Shown: piece by piece, positions 10,742 to 22,770 of the stretch
How the letters are laid out: each line of letters starts with the position of its first letter
Position numbering within the stretch: the stretch's first letter is position 1
NCBI GenBank assembly: GCA_947448415.1
Contig: CANFMT010000020.1
Span: 1-44,992, forward strand
DNA: 44,992 nt
Direction: 5' to 3'
Source: Burkholderiaceae bacterium
GTDB taxonomy: Bacteria > Pseudomonadota > Gammaproteobacteria > Burkholderiales > Burkholderiaceae
Notes under the pieces: generated by a model
Database searches by the model: none
Seen by the model: the letters and a program-made list of their open reading frames with translations, nothing else
What the model was told of the DNA's origin: nothing
Position numbers and translations under genes: made by a program

Positions 10742-11818
10742 GTGTACCTAGAACAAATCATGACGATGTTGGGTTTGTCTGATTTGCAATTAGCTTTAGC
10801 TGTCATTGGTTTCTTAATTCTTATAGCGGTTGCGATCCTTAATATTAAGTATGCTCGCGCACGTCGTAAAGCAAGAGAGCAAAGCGAATATTCTCTAGAT
10901 GATCGTTTTGCACGTGAGCCGAGTTTTGGTCAGGGATTTGCAGACGCTGATTCTTCTAGTCGTGCCGAACCAAACTTTGGCGAGGTATTCTCAACAACGA
11001 TTGCTGCCCCAGAAAAATTTGCTATTGATCCACGCATTGATTGCGTGATTACATTGCGTTTTGATGAAAGTATTAGCGGCTCAGAAATTTTGGAGGAAAT
11101 TAATGCTTGGTCAGAGCTAGAGGCTCCATCTACTGCACGTTGGATGTGTGAGGGGTTGAATGCCAATTTAGATGTTGCTGAAGACTGGGAGGAGTTGCAT
11201 CCTGATTCCACTTATTCAGATCTTCAACTGGCCATCCAGCTAGCCAGCCGTAAAGGCCCAATTGGGGTGCTGGAGTTATCTGACTTTTGCTCTCGTGCTC
11301 AAGCACTGGCGGAGACCTTGGGATCGCAAATCGATATGCCCAGCGTAAGTACTATGCTGGAAAGTGCCAAAGAATTAGATGTGATGGCTGCTGAAAGTGA
11401 TATTCAGCTGAGTATCAATGTGGTGTTTGATGAGCCGTGCCCATGGGGTAACTTTGATGCTCTGATGCGTCAACGTGGATTTAAGTTGTCTCGCAATGGC
11501 CGTCATTATGAATATCTCAGCAAAGGTATATTGCTTTTTAATAGTGCTGATTTAGATCCGAATAAATCTGTAACTCAGGTCACTCTATTGTTGGAAGTTC
11601 CTATAGTTCCACAGGAAGAACGTGCATTTGAAAGAATGTTGGCTGAGGGTGTTGAAATTGCACGGGCAGCTCATGGCCGCTTAGTAGATGACAACGGCAT
11701 TAATTTAAGTGAAGCTGCGGTAATTAGCATTCGTCAGCATCTAGATGTGCTCTATGCCAATCTTGAGAAGTCCGGTATTCCTGCTGGGTCTTCTACAGCT
11801 AGTAGACTATTTAGCTAG
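10742..11818 (+). CDS. zipA: Cell division protein ZipA homologue
   Basis: ZipA anchors FtsZ to the membrane at the division site. The 358-aa product has one N-terminal transmembrane segment (about residues 15-35) followed by a basic stretch, a short linker, and a ZipA C-terminal-like globular domain over about residues 95-350. The linker is much shorter than the long Pro/Gln-rich one in enterobacterial ZipA. The identification rests on membrane topology and the smc-zipA-ligA order typical of betaproteobacteria. The GTG start immediately follows the smc stop; an in-frame ATG at 10760 is possible. ligA starts 9 bp after the stop. Confidence 0.82.
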   Translation: MYLEQIMTMLGLSDLQLALAVIGFLILIAVAILNIKYARARRKAREQSEYSLDDRFAREPSFGQGFADADSSSRAEPNFGEVFSTTIAAPEKFAIDPRIDCVITLRFDESISGSEILEEINAWSELEAPSTARWMCEGLNANLDVAEDWEELHPDSTYSDLQLAIQLASRKGPIGVLELSDFCSRAQALAETLGSQIDMPSVSTMLESAKELDVMAAESDIQLSINVVFDEPCPWGNFDALMRQRGFKLSRNGRHYEYLSKGILLFNSADLDPNKSVTQVTLLLEVPIVPQEERAFERMLAEGVEIARAAHGRLVDDNGINLSEAAVISIRQHLDVLYANLEKSGIPAGSSTASRLFS

Positions 11819-13843
<2,025 letters not shown>

Positions 13844-13916
13844 GTTATTTCCTACATAAATATCAGGTGGTCATCTCCCCTCTCTCTAGATAAGCTCGAG
13901 GCTTTGAAGGAGGCGT

Positions 13917-15575
13917 ATGGAAAGGAAATTAGAAGAAAAACCTCTGAAGAAATTATTATGCTCTAGCGTTGACTTAGACCCATATGAAGATCAGATAATC
14001 TTCCGGGTTGCAATTATCGGATGTGGTGCAGCGGCTGTCGCAACATTATTCGGGTTTAGCGAACATCTATCTTCAGACGGCAATAAAAATCTCAAAATAA
14101 CAATTTTTGAGAAAGGCCCTGCTTTTGGGCCGGGTTATGCATATCAATGCGATAACGATGAACTGTTAATGAATATGACAAGTTCAACCACTTCAATTTT
14201 TTTAGATAACGAAGCTGATTTTTGGGAATGGACGATTAGGAGCGGCCATAAGATCGGTAGCGATCATGTTATATCTCGATTGGGAATCGCTCCATATAGC
14301 TATATTTCACGTCAATTCTTTGGTTTGTATCTAAAAAGCAGGCTAGATGATGCGGTCCTCGCCCTTGAAGAACTGGGGGTTGAGGTTGACTTAATTAACC
14401 TAGAGGTGGACGACATTGAAGTGCTGGACGTTAATAGATACAAGATATTTACCCTTTTAGGAGCGACCGGAGTATTTGACTGTGTAATTTTATGCACGGG
14501 GAATACCTCCCCTCAAGACATTTTTAATTTAAGTGGTGAAAGTCAATATATTAATAACCCATATCCTGTAAACAAGTATTCTCGACTCATTAAAAAGATG
14601 GACAGTGTCGGCATTATTGGCGCCCAACTTACTGCGGCTGACATTGCAGTTGTCTTGATTAATCAGGGTCATCAGGGCCCAATTAATTTCCTTACAAGAG
14701 ACTCAAATTTTCCATTTATCAGATATCAAGAGCAGCATTACCATTTGAAACACTTGACCTTGGATAATCTGGAGGTTTTAAAGAGTAAAAATAATGAAGG
14801 GTTGTCTGTACGTCAGATATTGAGGCTGGCAAGAAAAGAATTTTTACTGATTGGAATAACTTGGAATAAATTTTTTGGTAATTCCAGTATTGATTATGGC
14901 AATTGGATCCAGTCTTTATTAAGCGGGGAGAATAACTTTTCATCTTGGCAGCATTTAGTAATTCAAACTGATGAAGTTATTGGAGCCTATTGGGATGCAC
15001 TCTCGAATTCGGAAAAGAAACTATTTATGAGTCAATTCCATCGCATGTGGGCAGCCAAGAGAGTCCCCCTGCCGGTTCATACTGCACTCAAGCTGCATTC
15101 ATTATTTCAGGCAGGGATTCTTAACCATTACCCGAACTTAAGAGAAATTAATGTTTCCGCTAGAAATAAGTTTGCTGCGCTCGTCACAAAATCTAAGGCG
15201 TCGAGCTCAATTATTCAAGTCAATTGTGATTGGATAATCAATGCCACAGGACCATCAAGGGATCCTGGGGGTTTTGCAGAGCCAATTTTAATAAGAAATT
15301 TATTGCAATCGGGAGTATTTATTAAAAATCCGCATGGTGGGATTATGTTGGATTATGAGACTTCAATTGTCAAAAGTATAGGTTATCCGAACCTAAATCA
15401 TTTTTATGTAATTGGACAACTGACTTCTGGAACTTACTATTTTGTCAGTTCGCTAGATATGGTCTCCCTCAGAGCAAAGAATGTTGCTAAACATTTAATT
15501 GAATCGCTTGGGCTTCGAAAGTCTCAAAATGAAATAAGCAAGAAAGCTCAATGCGAGACTATTCATGCCCCATAA
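13917..15575 (+). CDS. YdhS-like FAD/NAD(P)-binding protein (COG4529 type)
   Basis: The 552-aa product has a Rossmann dinucleotide-binding motif VAIIGCGAAA at 31-40 followed by FEKGPAFGPGYAY, as in the NAD_binding_9/COG4529 group that includes E. coli YdhS. A second conserved block DWIINATGPSRDPGG and a C-terminal GQLTSGTYYF resemble the family's FAD-contacting end. It is probably a cytoplasmic flavoprotein oxidoreductase or monooxygenase-like enzyme; the substrate is unknown. The ATG is preceded by GAAGGAGG (13906-13913), strong but only 3 nt away. Its 3' end overlaps the MFS exporter gene by 11 bp, implying an operon. The region is richer in A/T and in ATA, AAT and TTA codons than the flanking genes, which suggests acquisition. 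Confidence 0.82.
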   Translation: MERKLEEKPLKKLLCSSVDLDPYEDQIIFRVAIIGCGAAAVATLFGFSEHLSSDGNKNLKITIFEKGPAFGPGYAYQCDNDELLMNMTSSTTSIFLDNEADFWEWTIRSGHKIGSDHVISRLGIAPYSYISRQFFGLYLKSRLDDAVLALEELGVEVDLINLEVDDIEVLDVNRYKIFTLLGATGVFDCVILCTGNTSPQDIFNLSGESQYINNPYPVNKYSRLIKKMDSVGIIGAQLTAADIAVVLINQGHQGPINFLTRDSNFPFIRYQEQHYHLKHLTLDNLEVLKSKNNEGLSVRQILRLARKEFLLIGITWNKFFGNSSIDYGNWIQSLLSGENNFSSWQHLVIQTDEVIGAYWDALSNSEKKLFMSQFHRMWAAKRVPLPVHTALKLHSLFQAGILNHYPNLREINVSARNKFAALVTKSKASSSIIQVNCDWIINATGPSRDPGGFAEPILIRNLLQSGVFIKNPHGGIMLDYETSIVKSIGYPNLNHFYVIGQLTSGTYYFVSSLDMVSLRAKNVAKHLIESLGLRKSQNEISKKAQCETIHAP

Positions 15576-16788
15576 AAATAAATTTCTCATACCGATTCTT
15601 TTGGCTTTAGTAATTTTGCCTATGATTGCTACAGATATTTACCTTCCAGCAATGCCCACCATAGGTTTGCAACTAGGTGTTATGAACTCGGATATCACCA
15701 ATACCTTGACCTCTTACATGCTTGGCTACTCCCTAAGTCTTTTGCTTGCGGGAATATTGGCTGATATGTATGGGCGTCGATTTATTTGTATTGTCGGATT
15801 AACTATCTTTTGTATTTCAAGTATTGGATGTTATTTTGCATTAACGATTGAGCAATTGATCGCTTTCCGTTTTTTTCAGGCACTCGGAGGGGGTTGTGGC
15901 ACCCTAATTGCAAGGGTTATTGTGAGGGATTTATATGACCAACAATCCCAAGTCAGAGTCTTAAGTTACTTGGCTGCGGGAATGGTAGTTTCTCCTGTTG
16001 TTGGGCCAATCTTGGGGGCTTACCTCACAAGTTATTTTGACTGGCGGTCAATATTTCTTATGTTGATTATCTTTTCATTTCTGGTGCTTATATTTTTGTA
16101 TGCTTTCATGAATGAGAGTCTTATCAACCTTAAAGGTGATAGGAGATCATCTTGGTTTAGCGTAGCCATTTCCCAATACGCTTTTTTATTGGGACATCGC
16201 GAATTTTTGTTTTATACCTTGGCGATTAGTCTTGCCTGGATGGTTTATTTCGCATTTATATCTTCTTCTCCGGCGTTAATTCAAGATTTTTACCAAACTA
16301 CTGCCATTGAGTACGGTTACATTTTTGCAGCAACTATTAGCGGCTTTATCTTTGGAACAGTTTTTATTCGCTGGAAAATGGCTACTTTAAATTTAAGGCA
16401 CCTAGTGTTTTTGGCTGGGACAATAATTTTTATAGCGACTTTAATTATTTATGCGTTGACAGTGCTTGATATTAAACCCCTTCATGTTCGGTTGACGTTT
16501 GTCTTTTTTGCTTTATTTGGAATTGGCATTATTTTTCCTGCCGCCCAAGCCGGCGTTACAAGACCCTTTAAAAATAGCATAGGTCTAATTTCTGGACTTT
16601 TTTATGCGACTGAGATGTTTTTTGGTGCCATATGCGGCTATATTCTCTCGGCTATCGGCAATGCGACTTGGATTTCTACATCACTCATTATGCTCATTGC
16701 AGCGGCTGGTATTGTCCTGCTTTGTATTTTTGATAGGTGGCATGAAGCTAGTAAACAAATGATTAGTTTTAATCCTCTGGTTAAGTAA
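15565..16788 (+). CDS. Bcr/CflA-type MFS drug-resistance transporter
   Basis: This 407-aa inner-membrane protein has about twelve hydrophobic segments. The DIYLPAMPTI motif in the first segment is typical of the Bcr/CflA drug:H+ antiporter family. MFS motif A is seen as GILADMYGRR and the antiporter motif C as VSPVVGPILGAYLT. It probably exports a small molecule; the substrate cannot be read from sequence. The start overlaps the upstream flavoprotein gene by 11 bp, and the NUDIX gene follows after 7 bp. A plausible reading is that the exporter handles a product or substrate of the flavoprotein, but that is inference. Confidence 0.9.
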   Translation: MPHKNKFLIPILLALVILPMIATDIYLPAMPTIGLQLGVMNSDITNTLTSYMLGYSLSLLLAGILADMYGRRFICIVGLTIFCISSIGCYFALTIEQLIAFRFFQALGGGCGTLIARVIVRDLYDQQSQVRVLSYLAAGMVVSPVVGPILGAYLTSYFDWRSIFLMLIIFSFLVLIFLYAFMNESLINLKGDRRSSWFSVAISQYAFLLGHREFLFYTLAISLAWMVYFAFISSSPALIQDFYQTTAIEYGYIFAATISGFIFGTVFIRWKMATLNLRHLVFLAGTIIFIATLIIYALTVLDIKPLHVRLTFVFFALFGIGIIFPAAQAGVTRPFKNSIGLISGLFYATEMFFGAICGYILSAIGNATWISTSLIMLIAAAGIVLLCIFDRWHEASKQMISFNPLVK

Positions 16789-16795
16789 GATATTT

Positions 16796-17251
16796 ATGCT
16801 TAGCGATGACTTCCATATAAAAAATATTTTAAATTCTGAAAATCCATTTGCAAGGAAAAATATAGAAGGCCACATTACCGCCAGCGGTTTAGTGGTGAAA
16901 GAGGGTAAAGTCTTGTTAATATTTCATCCATACATCAAGCGCTGGTTTCAGCCAGGCGGCCATATTGATGAAGGTGAATCTCCAATTCAGGCTGCAATCA
17001 GAGAGGTTTATGAAGAAACTGGCTACGTGTGCGAGCTAGATTCTGATAATCTAGATCCAATTGATATTGATATTCATGAAATTTCTGAAAATCCTAAAAA
17101 GCATGAGGACGCTCATTTGCATATTGATTTGCTCTATCGGTTGAAGGTATTGCGACAAGAGCAATCAGTCGAGAATATTAAATATCAGTGGTTTTCTTTT
17201 GGCGAAGTTGAAAATATCCGTATACGGCGCGCCTTAGCTAGGCTAGATTAA
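16796..17251 (+). CDS. NUDIX hydrolase
   Basis: The 151-aa protein has a complete NUDIX box: G55-x5-E61-x7-R69-E70-x2-E73-E74-x-G76-Y77, the Mg2+-binding pyrophosphohydrolase motif. It cleaves a nucleoside diphosphate linked to some group X; the substrate is not predictable here. The N-terminal 25 residues precede the fold and the core begins at [10 protein letters not shown]. It is the third gene of the flavoprotein-MFS-NUDIX cassette and ends with a 4-bp overlap with convergent glnD. It might clean up or recycle a nucleotide cofactor used by the flavoprotein; this is speculative. Confidence 0.9.
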   Translation: MLSDDFHIKNILNSENPFARKNIEGHITASGLVVKEGKVLLIFHPYIKRWFQPGGHIDEGESPIQAAIREVYEETGYVCELDSDNLDPIDIDIHEISENPKKHEDAHLHIDLLYRLKVLRQEQSVENIKYQWFSFGEVENIRIRRALARLD

Positions 17252-19845
17252 GCCCCCAAAGCTTCCAATAACTCCGTTTCCAGTTGGATCTGCAGCTTGG
17301 GATTCTTGCCAAGATTGGCTGCGTCTAATAGTAGGACGTCTTCCACTCTTTCTCCAAGGGTATTGATCCTGGCGGTATGAATCGAGACTTGATGTTTGGC
17401 CAACACTCTAGAGATGGTGTAGAGCAGACCGGTACGATCGCTTGCAGAGAGAGCAAGCGTGTAATACCTACCGCGATCATCGGGGGTCATATAGACTCGC
17501 GGCTGAATCGGGAATGTACGTGACTGCCTTGAAAGTCGGCCCATGCTTGGGGTTGGCAATGGCTCGCTATTGGTGATTGCTGCCGCTAACTCAAACTCAA
17601 CTAATTGAATAAGATCGCGATAGCTACCACCGTCATCGACAAGATTGCTTCCCGAGATTTGAAAAGTATCTAGCGCAAAACCATGACGTGTCGTATGAAT
17701 GCGTGCATCCCAAATCGAGAAGCCGTGTCTCTCAAAGTAGGCGCAGATTCTGGCAAATAGATCTTCTTGGTCTTTTACATAGACAGCAACTTGTAGGCCT
17801 TCACCAATTGGTGACAATCTTGCCCGCACAATTGGCTGATCACTATTTACCTTGTTATAGAGATGGCGTGTAAGCCATGCAATATCGGATGAATCCTGCC
17901 TCAAGAAGAAGGCTACGTCTAATTGCTTCCATAAATCTTCATATGAATCGTCGTTGATGCCATAAAGACGTAATTTAGATTTAGACTCTTCTTGACGTCG
18001 CGCTAACTCTGAGGAGGCGTCAGGTTTGGCCCCTCCAAGCACTCTCAGTGTTGCGCGATATAGATCTTCTAGAAGCTTACCTTTCCAGGCGTTCCATACC
18101 TTAGGACTGGTACCACGCACATCTGCGACAGTGAGCAAATACAAAGCGGTGAGATGTCGTTCATCCCCCATCTTCTTAGCAAAGGCGCGCACTACATCTG
18201 GATCGGTAATGTCTTGCTTTTGAGCTACTTGACTCATATTGAGATGTTCTGCTACCAGCCATACCAATAACTCAGTATCTTTTTTGTCTAAGCCGTGGTC
18301 TTTGGCGAACTTGCGCATATCTGCTTTGCCTAGTTGCGAGTGATCTCCACCTCTACCTTTGGCAATATCATGAAAGAGGGCTGCGATAACGAGTAACCAA
18401 GGTTTCTCAAAGTGGGCAATGAGACTGCTACAGAAAGGGAACTCGTGCGTATGTTCGATAACCATGAAGCGGCGAACATTACGTAAGACCATCAAAATAT
18501 GTTGATCAACGGTGTACACATGAAACAGGTCGTGCTGCATTTGCCCGACAATTTTTCTAAACGCAGGAAGATAACGACCTAAAACGCTGCTACGGTTCAT
18601 GAGGTGGAATGCCCGACTGACACCTTCGGGTTGCTTCAATATCTCAATAAATAGCGCGCGATTAATTGGGTTAGCTCGCCATTTGCTATCCATCTTTGTT
18701 CTGGCGTTATAGAGCGCTCTAAAAATAGTGGCAGAAAGACTTTTGACGTTGGATGCTTGAGCAAATACCAAGAAGGTTCTTAGAATTTGCTCGGGATGTT
18801 TTTGAAAGAGTTGCGGATCGGTAATATCCAATACCCCTTGACGCTCGATAAAGTGCTCATTACCTTCGCCTGGAATGGCGAGAATCGTCTTTGATTCTTG
18901 TGGAAAGAGTAGAGCTTCGATATTCTGCAAAAGAACATCATTTAGCTGCGTCACTGCTTTGGCTGCCCAGTAGTAACGGCGCATGATGGCTTCGCTTGCT
19001 CGCCTTGAGGATTCTTCTTGAATGCCCATTGACGCAGCCAGAGCTGTCTGTAAGTCAAAGGCGAGAATATCTTGCCTGCGTCCAGCAAGCAAATGCAAAT
19101 TAGCGCGAAGCGTTTCTAAGAACCGTTGATTACGATTGAGTTCAGTCAATTCACGTTGCGTTACGAGTCCTGCTTCATTGAGATCCTTAAAGGTATCTCC
19201 TAATAATGCAGCTTTACTAACCCAAGAAATCACCTGCAAGTCGCGCAATCCACCAGGACTCTCTTTGCAATTTGGCTCCAAAGAGTAGGGGGTGTTTTGA
19301 TATTTGTAATGTCGCTGAATCTGTTCTGCTTGCTTGGCTTGAAAGAAAGCTTTTGGATCCATTGCGGCTTCAAAAGCGGTTGCAAATTCTTTGAATAAAG
19401 ACTTCTTGCCACAAAGGAGTCGTGCCTCAAGTAGTGAGGTGCGTACAGTGATATCCTGCTCTGATTCAGAAATGCATTCGGCGACCGTTCTTACTGACGA
19501 GCCAATTTCTAAACCGGTATCCCAGCAGCTTGCGACAAATTGCTCAATTTTTTTTGATAAAGCTTGAGCCTGTTTTTCATCATCAGGAAGCAGTATCAAG
19601 ATATCAATATCAGAGTAGGGAAATAAAGCGCTTCTACCAAAGCCGCCAACTGCCACTAAAGTAGCCTCATTGTTTAAACCGCAGCTATTCCATAGATAAC
19701 TTAAGAGTTGATCGCCTAACTTAGAAAGTTGTTTGGTTAACTTACCTACAGATTGTGTTTTTTTAAACTCATCGTAAGCAAGCTGACGAGCTGCGCGCAG
19801 GCTAGCTGCATCAATAATATTGCTGGCTGCCTGCGGTTTACTCAT
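17248..19845 (-). CDS. glnD: Bifunctional PII uridylyltransferase/uridylyl-removing enzyme GlnD
   Basis: GlnD senses glutamine and adds or removes UMP on PII proteins, which sets NtrB/NtrC activity and glutamine synthetase adenylylation. The 865-aa product has the nucleotidyltransferase motif [16 protein letters not shown] (67-82) with D79 and D81, an HD hydrolase domain ([12 protein letters not shown], about 490), and two C-terminal ACT domains in the last 150 residues. The length is normal. It follows map by 4 bp. Its presence supports a working Ntr cascade, relevant to the NtrC-like site at 43574. Confidence 0.97.
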   Translation of the reverse strand: MSKPQAASNIIDAASLRAARQLAYDEFKKTQSVGKLTKQLSKLGDQLLSYLWNSCGLNNEATLVAVGGFGRSALFPYSDIDILILLPDDEKQAQALSKKIEQFVASCWDTGLEIGSSVRTVAECISESEQDITVRTSLLEARLLCGKKSLFKEFATAFEAAMDPKAFFQAKQAEQIQRHYKYQNTPYSLEPNCKESPGGLRDLQVISWVSKAALLGDTFKDLNEAGLVTQRELTELNRNQRFLETLRANLHLLAGRRQDILAFDLQTALAASMGIQEESSRRASEAIMRRYYWAAKAVTQLNDVLLQNIEALLFPQESKTILAIPGEGNEHFIERQGVLDITDPQLFQKHPEQILRTFLVFAQASNVKSLSATIFRALYNARTKMDSKWRANPINRALFIEILKQPEGVSRAFHLMNRSSVLGRYLPAFRKIVGQMQHDLFHVYTVDQHILMVLRNVRRFMVIEHTHEFPFCSSLIAHFEKPWLLVIAALFHDIAKGRGGDHSQLGKADMRKFAKDHGLDKKDTELLVWLVAEHLNMSQVAQKQDITDPDVVRAFAKKMGDERHLTALYLLTVADVRGTSPKVWNAWKGKLLEDLYRATLRVLGGAKPDASSELARRQEESKSKLRLYGINDDSYEDLWKQLDVAFFLRQDSSDIAWLTRHLYNKVNSDQPIVRARLSPIGEGLQVAVYVKDQEDLFARICAYFERHGFSIWDARIHTTRHGFALDTFQISGSNLVDDGGSYRDLIQLVEFELAAAITNSEPLPTPSMGRLSRQSRTFPIQPRVYMTPDDRGRYYTLALSASDRTGLLYTISRVLAKHQVSIHTARINTLGERVEDVLLLDAANLGKNPKLQIQLETELLEALGA

Positions 19846-19849
19846 GAAA

Positions 19850-20686
19850 TTATGCGCTTGCTAAAGTTGGTCTAAAACTAAGTCCCTTAACGCAATCAGG
19901 AGGTGGATTGCTACCCTCGGACCAAGTAAGCACTTCAACGCCGGTTTGAGTAACTAAGAGTGTGTGTTCCCATTGCGCTGACAAACTGCGATCTTTTGTC
20001 TTTACTGTCCATTGATCAGGCATGGTGCGAATATCACGCTTGCCTGCGTTAATCATCGGCTCAATCGTAAAAGTCATACCAGCTTCTAATTTTTCGCCTG
20101 TGCCAGGTCTGCCATAGTGAAGAATTTGTGGGTCCTGATGGAATACTTTGCCGATGCCGTGACCACAGTATTCACGCACTACTGAGTAACCTGCTTTTTC
20201 TGCATGCGTTTGAATCACATGACCAATGTCCCCAAGAGAGGCGCCTGGTTTTACTTGAGCAATTCCAAGCCACATGCATTCAAAAGTAATTTGAGTCAGA
20301 CGTTTTGCCATGACGGAAACTTCTCCCACCATAAACATGCGACTCGTATCGCCGTAATAACCATCAAGAGTGATGACGGTGATGTCTAGGTTGACGACAT
20401 CGCCGGTCTTGAGAATTTTTTCGCCTGGAATGCCGTGACAGATCACATCATTTACAGAAGTGCAGATGGATGCTGGGAAAGGGGGGTAGCCCGGCGGCTG
20501 ATAGTTCAAAGGAGCAGGAATGGTTTTTTGCACATCACGCATGTATTCATGGCAAATCTGATCCAATTCACCTGTACTTATCCCGGCTTTAACGTGGGGC
20601 GCCACATGGTCCAAAACTTCGCTGGCTAAGCGGCCAGCTTCACGCATCCCTTGGATGTCTTTTTCTGCGGTAAATACACTATTCAT
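19850..20686 (-). CDS. map: Methionine aminopeptidase, type I
   Basis: Map removes the initiator methionine from nascent proteins with small second residues. The 278-aa product has the pita-bread fold motifs: the Asp ligands in [18 protein letters not shown], the His in [10 protein letters not shown], Glu in FTIEPMI and Glu in QWEHTLLV, all five metal ligands apparently intact. It lacks an N-terminal zinc finger, so it is type Ia. It is divergent from rpsB and just upstream of glnD (4 bp), an arrangement common in Proteobacteria. Confidence 0.97.
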   Translation of the reverse strand: MNSVFTAEKDIQGMREAGRLASEVLDHVAPHVKAGISTGELDQICHEYMRDVQKTIPAPLNYQPPGYPPFPASICTSVNDVICHGIPGEKILKTGDVVNLDITVITLDGYYGDTSRMFMVGEVSVMAKRLTQITFECMWLGIAQVKPGASLGDIGHVIQTHAEKAGYSVVREYCGHGIGKVFHQDPQILHYGRPGTGEKLEAGMTFTIEPMINAGKRDIRTMPDQWTVKTKDRSLSAQWEHTLLVTQTGVEVLTWSEGSNPPPDCVKGLSFRPTLASA

Positions 20687-20741
20687 GCTTGGATTATCAA
20701 CGACTTGGGGGCTTTTGGCTCGTCAGAAATGCTTAAAAATT

Positions 20742-20760
20742 GGGCATTTATGCCCTTTTT
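20742..20760. other. Terminator-like hairpin in the map-rpsB gap
   Basis: GGGCA and TGCCC pair around a TTTA loop, followed by five T on the plus strand. On the minus strand the same hairpin is followed by AATTTTT. It lies 56-74 bp upstream of the map ATG. On the minus strand it would sit in a long map leader if map transcription starts far upstream; otherwise it simply separates divergent units. The role is uncertain. Confidence 0.4.
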
Positions 20761-20840
20761 AAGGCTTCTGGCGGTCATTTTCGGGCTTAGACCCCATATC
20801 TTGTTGGGGGTAGAGCTGGCTAAATCATTGATATTTAAGC

Positions 20841-20846
20841 TATAAT
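20841..20846 (+). promoter_or_regulatory. -10 box of the rpsB-tsf promoter
   Basis: A perfect TATAAT lies 108 bp before the rpsB start and directly upstream of a folded leader. No good -35 is visible at 16-18 bp spacing, which may mean growth-rate or stringent-type control. Transcription would start near 20852. Confidence 0.6.
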
Positions 20847-20853
20847 ATCGGTC

Positions 20854-20930
20854 TCAAGTCTATTTTGGACTTGAAATCGCGAGTTGAGCCTTCCAGGGTG
20901 GCGTTTTTTAGCGCAGCTAGGACTCAACTT
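20854..20930 (+). promoter_or_regulatory. Structured rpsB 5' leader, candidate S2 autoregulatory RNA
   Basis: Two hairpins lie between the -10 box and the ribosome site. The first pairs TCAAGTC (20854-20860) with GACTTGA (20868-20874). The second pairs GAGTTGAG (20881-20888) with CTCAACTT (20923-20930) and continues inside with CCT/AGG. In E. coli, S2 represses rpsB-tsf through its leader; the position and structure here fit such an element, but homology has not been tested. Confidence 0.5.
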
Positions 20931-20954
20931 TAGAAACAACCCTTAGGAGAAGTT

Positions 20955-21704
20955 ATGTCAGTAACTATGCGTCAAATGCTGGAAGCCGGTTGCCATTTTG
21001 GTCACCAAACTCGCTTCTGGTCCCCAAAGATGGCCCCTTTTATTTTCGGTCATCGCAACAAAATCCACATCATCAACTTGGAAAAAACATTGCCAATGTT
21101 TCAGGACGCCCTGAAATTTGCAAAACAAGTTGCTTCTAATCGTGGCACTATTTTATTTGTTGGTACTAAGCGTCAATCACGCGAGATCATTGCGGAAGAA
21201 GCTGCTCGTGCTGGTATGCCTTACATCGACAGCCGTTGGTTGGGTGGCACACTCACCAACTTCAAAACTGTTAAAGGTTCCCTCAAGCGTTTGAAAGACA
21301 TGGCGGTTGCTAAAGAAGCTGGCGACTGGGAAAAGCTTTCTAAGAAAGAAGCTTTGACTAACGACCGTGATCTCGACAAGTTGCAAAAAGCGCTTGGCGG
21401 TATTCAAGATTTGAACGGTGTTCCTGATGCGATTTTCGTAGTGGACGTTGGCTACCATAAGATTGCCATTACTGAAGCTAACAAGCTTGGTATTCCAGTA
21501 ATCGCCGTTGTGGATACCAACCACTCACCAGAAGGTGTTGATTACATCATCCCTGGTAACGATGACTCCAGCAAAGCAGTTCTTCTCTACGCTCGTGGTA
21601 TTGCTGATGCAATCCTCGAAGGTAAGGCTAACTCTGTTCAAGAAATCTTGACAGCAGTTAAAGAAGGTGAAGAAGAATTTGTTGAAGAAGGGAAAGCTGA
21701 ATAA
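20955..21704 (+). CDS. rpsB: 30S ribosomal protein S2
   Basis: S2 binds late to the 30S subunit and helps recruit S1. The 249-aa product begins [20 protein letters not shown] and contains the canonical [11 protein letters not shown] motif near residues 95-105, with the usual acidic C-terminal tail. A strong AGGAG (20945-20949) precedes the ATG. The stop and the tsf ATG share a base (TAATG), so translation of EF-Ts is coupled. It lies downstream of a promoter and structured leader, fitting feedback control by S2. Confidence 0.98.
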   Translation: MSVTMRQMLEAGCHFGHQTRFWSPKMAPFIFGHRNKIHIINLEKTLPMFQDALKFAKQVASNRGTILFVGTKRQSREIIAEEAARAGMPYIDSRWLGGTLTNFKTVKGSLKRLKDMAVAKEAGDWEKLSKKEALTNDRDLDKLQKALGGIQDLNGVPDAIFVVDVGYHKIAITEANKLGIPVIAVVDTNHSPEGVDYIIPGNDDSSKAVLLYARGIADAILEGKANSVQEILTAVKEGEEEFVEEGKAE

Positions 21705-22588
21705 TGGCCGCTATTACCGCTGCAATGGTTGGCGAGTTACGCGCCAAAACTGATGCTCCGATGATGGAGTGCAAAAAAGCACTGACTGAAGCTGATGGCG
21801 ATATGGCTCGTGCAGAAGAAATTCTGCGTGTAAAACTGGGTAGCAAAGCTGGTAAAGCAGCTTCTCGTGTAACGGCTGAAGGTATCGTTGCCGCCTCTAT
21901 CAATGGCACTACTGGTGCTTTGCTAGAAGTGAACTGCGAAACCGATTTCGTTTCTAAGAACGATGACTTCTTGGCATTTACAGATGCATGCGTTAAGTTG
22001 GTTGCTGAAAAGAACCCTGCTGACGTTGCTGCATTGTTGGCATTGCCAATGAATGGCCAAACTGTTGATGAAGTTCGTAGCGCGTTGATCGGTAAGATTG
22101 GCGAGAACATCATGCCACGTCGTTTTAAGCGTTTTGCCGGTAGCAATAAGTTGGTTTCTTACCTCCATGGCACCCGTATCGGTGTAGTGGTTGAGTTCGA
22201 GGGTGACGATACTGCTGCTAAAGACGTAGCAATGCATATTGCTGCAATGAAGCCAGTTGCTTTATCTATGGCTGACGTTCCTGCTGAAGCGATTGCTGTT
22301 GAGCGTAGTGTTGCTGTGCAAAAAGCTGCTGAATCTGGCAAACCACCAGAAATCGTTGAAAAGATGGTTGAAGGTTCTATTCAGAAGTACCTCAAAGAGG
22401 TGTCTTTGTTGAACCAGACTTTCGTTAAAAACGACAAGCAAACTGTAGAGCAAATGCTCAAGGCTGCAAACACAGCAATCAAGGGTTTCACCATGTTTGT
22501 TGTAGGCGAGGGCATTGAGAAGCGTCAAGATGACTTTGCGGCTGAAGTTGCTGCACAAGTCGCTGCCGCCTCTAAGGCAACTGCTTAA
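21704..22588 (+). CDS. tsf: Elongation factor Ts
   Basis: EF-Ts is the guanine-nucleotide exchange factor of EF-Tu. The 294-aa product has the N-terminal UBA-like domain with [12 protein letters not shown] (about 16-27) and the second signature [15 protein letters not shown] (about 73-87), followed by the core and coiled-coil region. The length is typical. It overlaps the rpsB stop by 1 bp. A strong terminator at 22626-22661 ends the rpsB-tsf unit and separates it from pyrH. Confidence 0.98.
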   Translation: MAAITAAMVGELRAKTDAPMMECKKALTEADGDMARAEEILRVKLGSKAGKAASRVTAEGIVAASINGTTGALLEVNCETDFVSKNDDFLAFTDACVKLVAEKNPADVAALLALPMNGQTVDEVRSALIGKIGENIMPRRFKRFAGSNKLVSYLHGTRIGVVVEFEGDDTAAKDVAMHIAAMKPVALSMADVPAEAIAVERSVAVQKAAESGKPPEIVEKMVEGSIQKYLKEVSLLNQTFVKNDKQTVEQMLKAANTAIKGFTMFVVGEGIEKRQDDFAAEVAAQVAAASKATA

Positions 22589-22625
22589 ATAGCTAGTTTG
22601 GGGCTTGCCCCGGTTGGTAATACCC

Positions 22626-22661
22626 AAAAGGGCATAGAAACCTTAGTTTCTATGCCCTTTT
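22626..22661 (+). terminator. Rho-independent terminator after tsf
   Basis: A perfect 15-bp stem (AAAAGGGCATAGAAA with TTTCTATGCCCTTTT) closes a six-base loop CCTTAG and is followed by CTTT. It ends the rpsB-tsf transcript 38 bp after the tsf stop. The near-symmetric A and T tracts mean it could also act on the other strand. Confidence 0.9.
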
Positions 22662-22683
22662 CTTTGGTCTATCCCAAGCCCTT

Positions 22684-22689
22684 TATAAT
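22684..22689 (+). promoter_or_regulatory. Candidate -10 box for the pyrH-frr-uppS transcript
   Basis: TATAAT lies 22 bp after the tsf terminator and 81 bp before the pyrH ATG, where a promoter is needed. The upstream hexamer at 17 bp is TCTTTG, a poor -35. Further down, the imperfect palindrome AAGTAAATTACTT overlaps 22734-22746. Confidence 0.4.
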
Positions 22690-22770
22690 TTGGCTGAGAT
22701 ATTAAAAAGCGCTTAAAGATCAATAAGCTAAGTAAGTAAATTACTTGGCAAATTACGGAAAATAAAAAAC

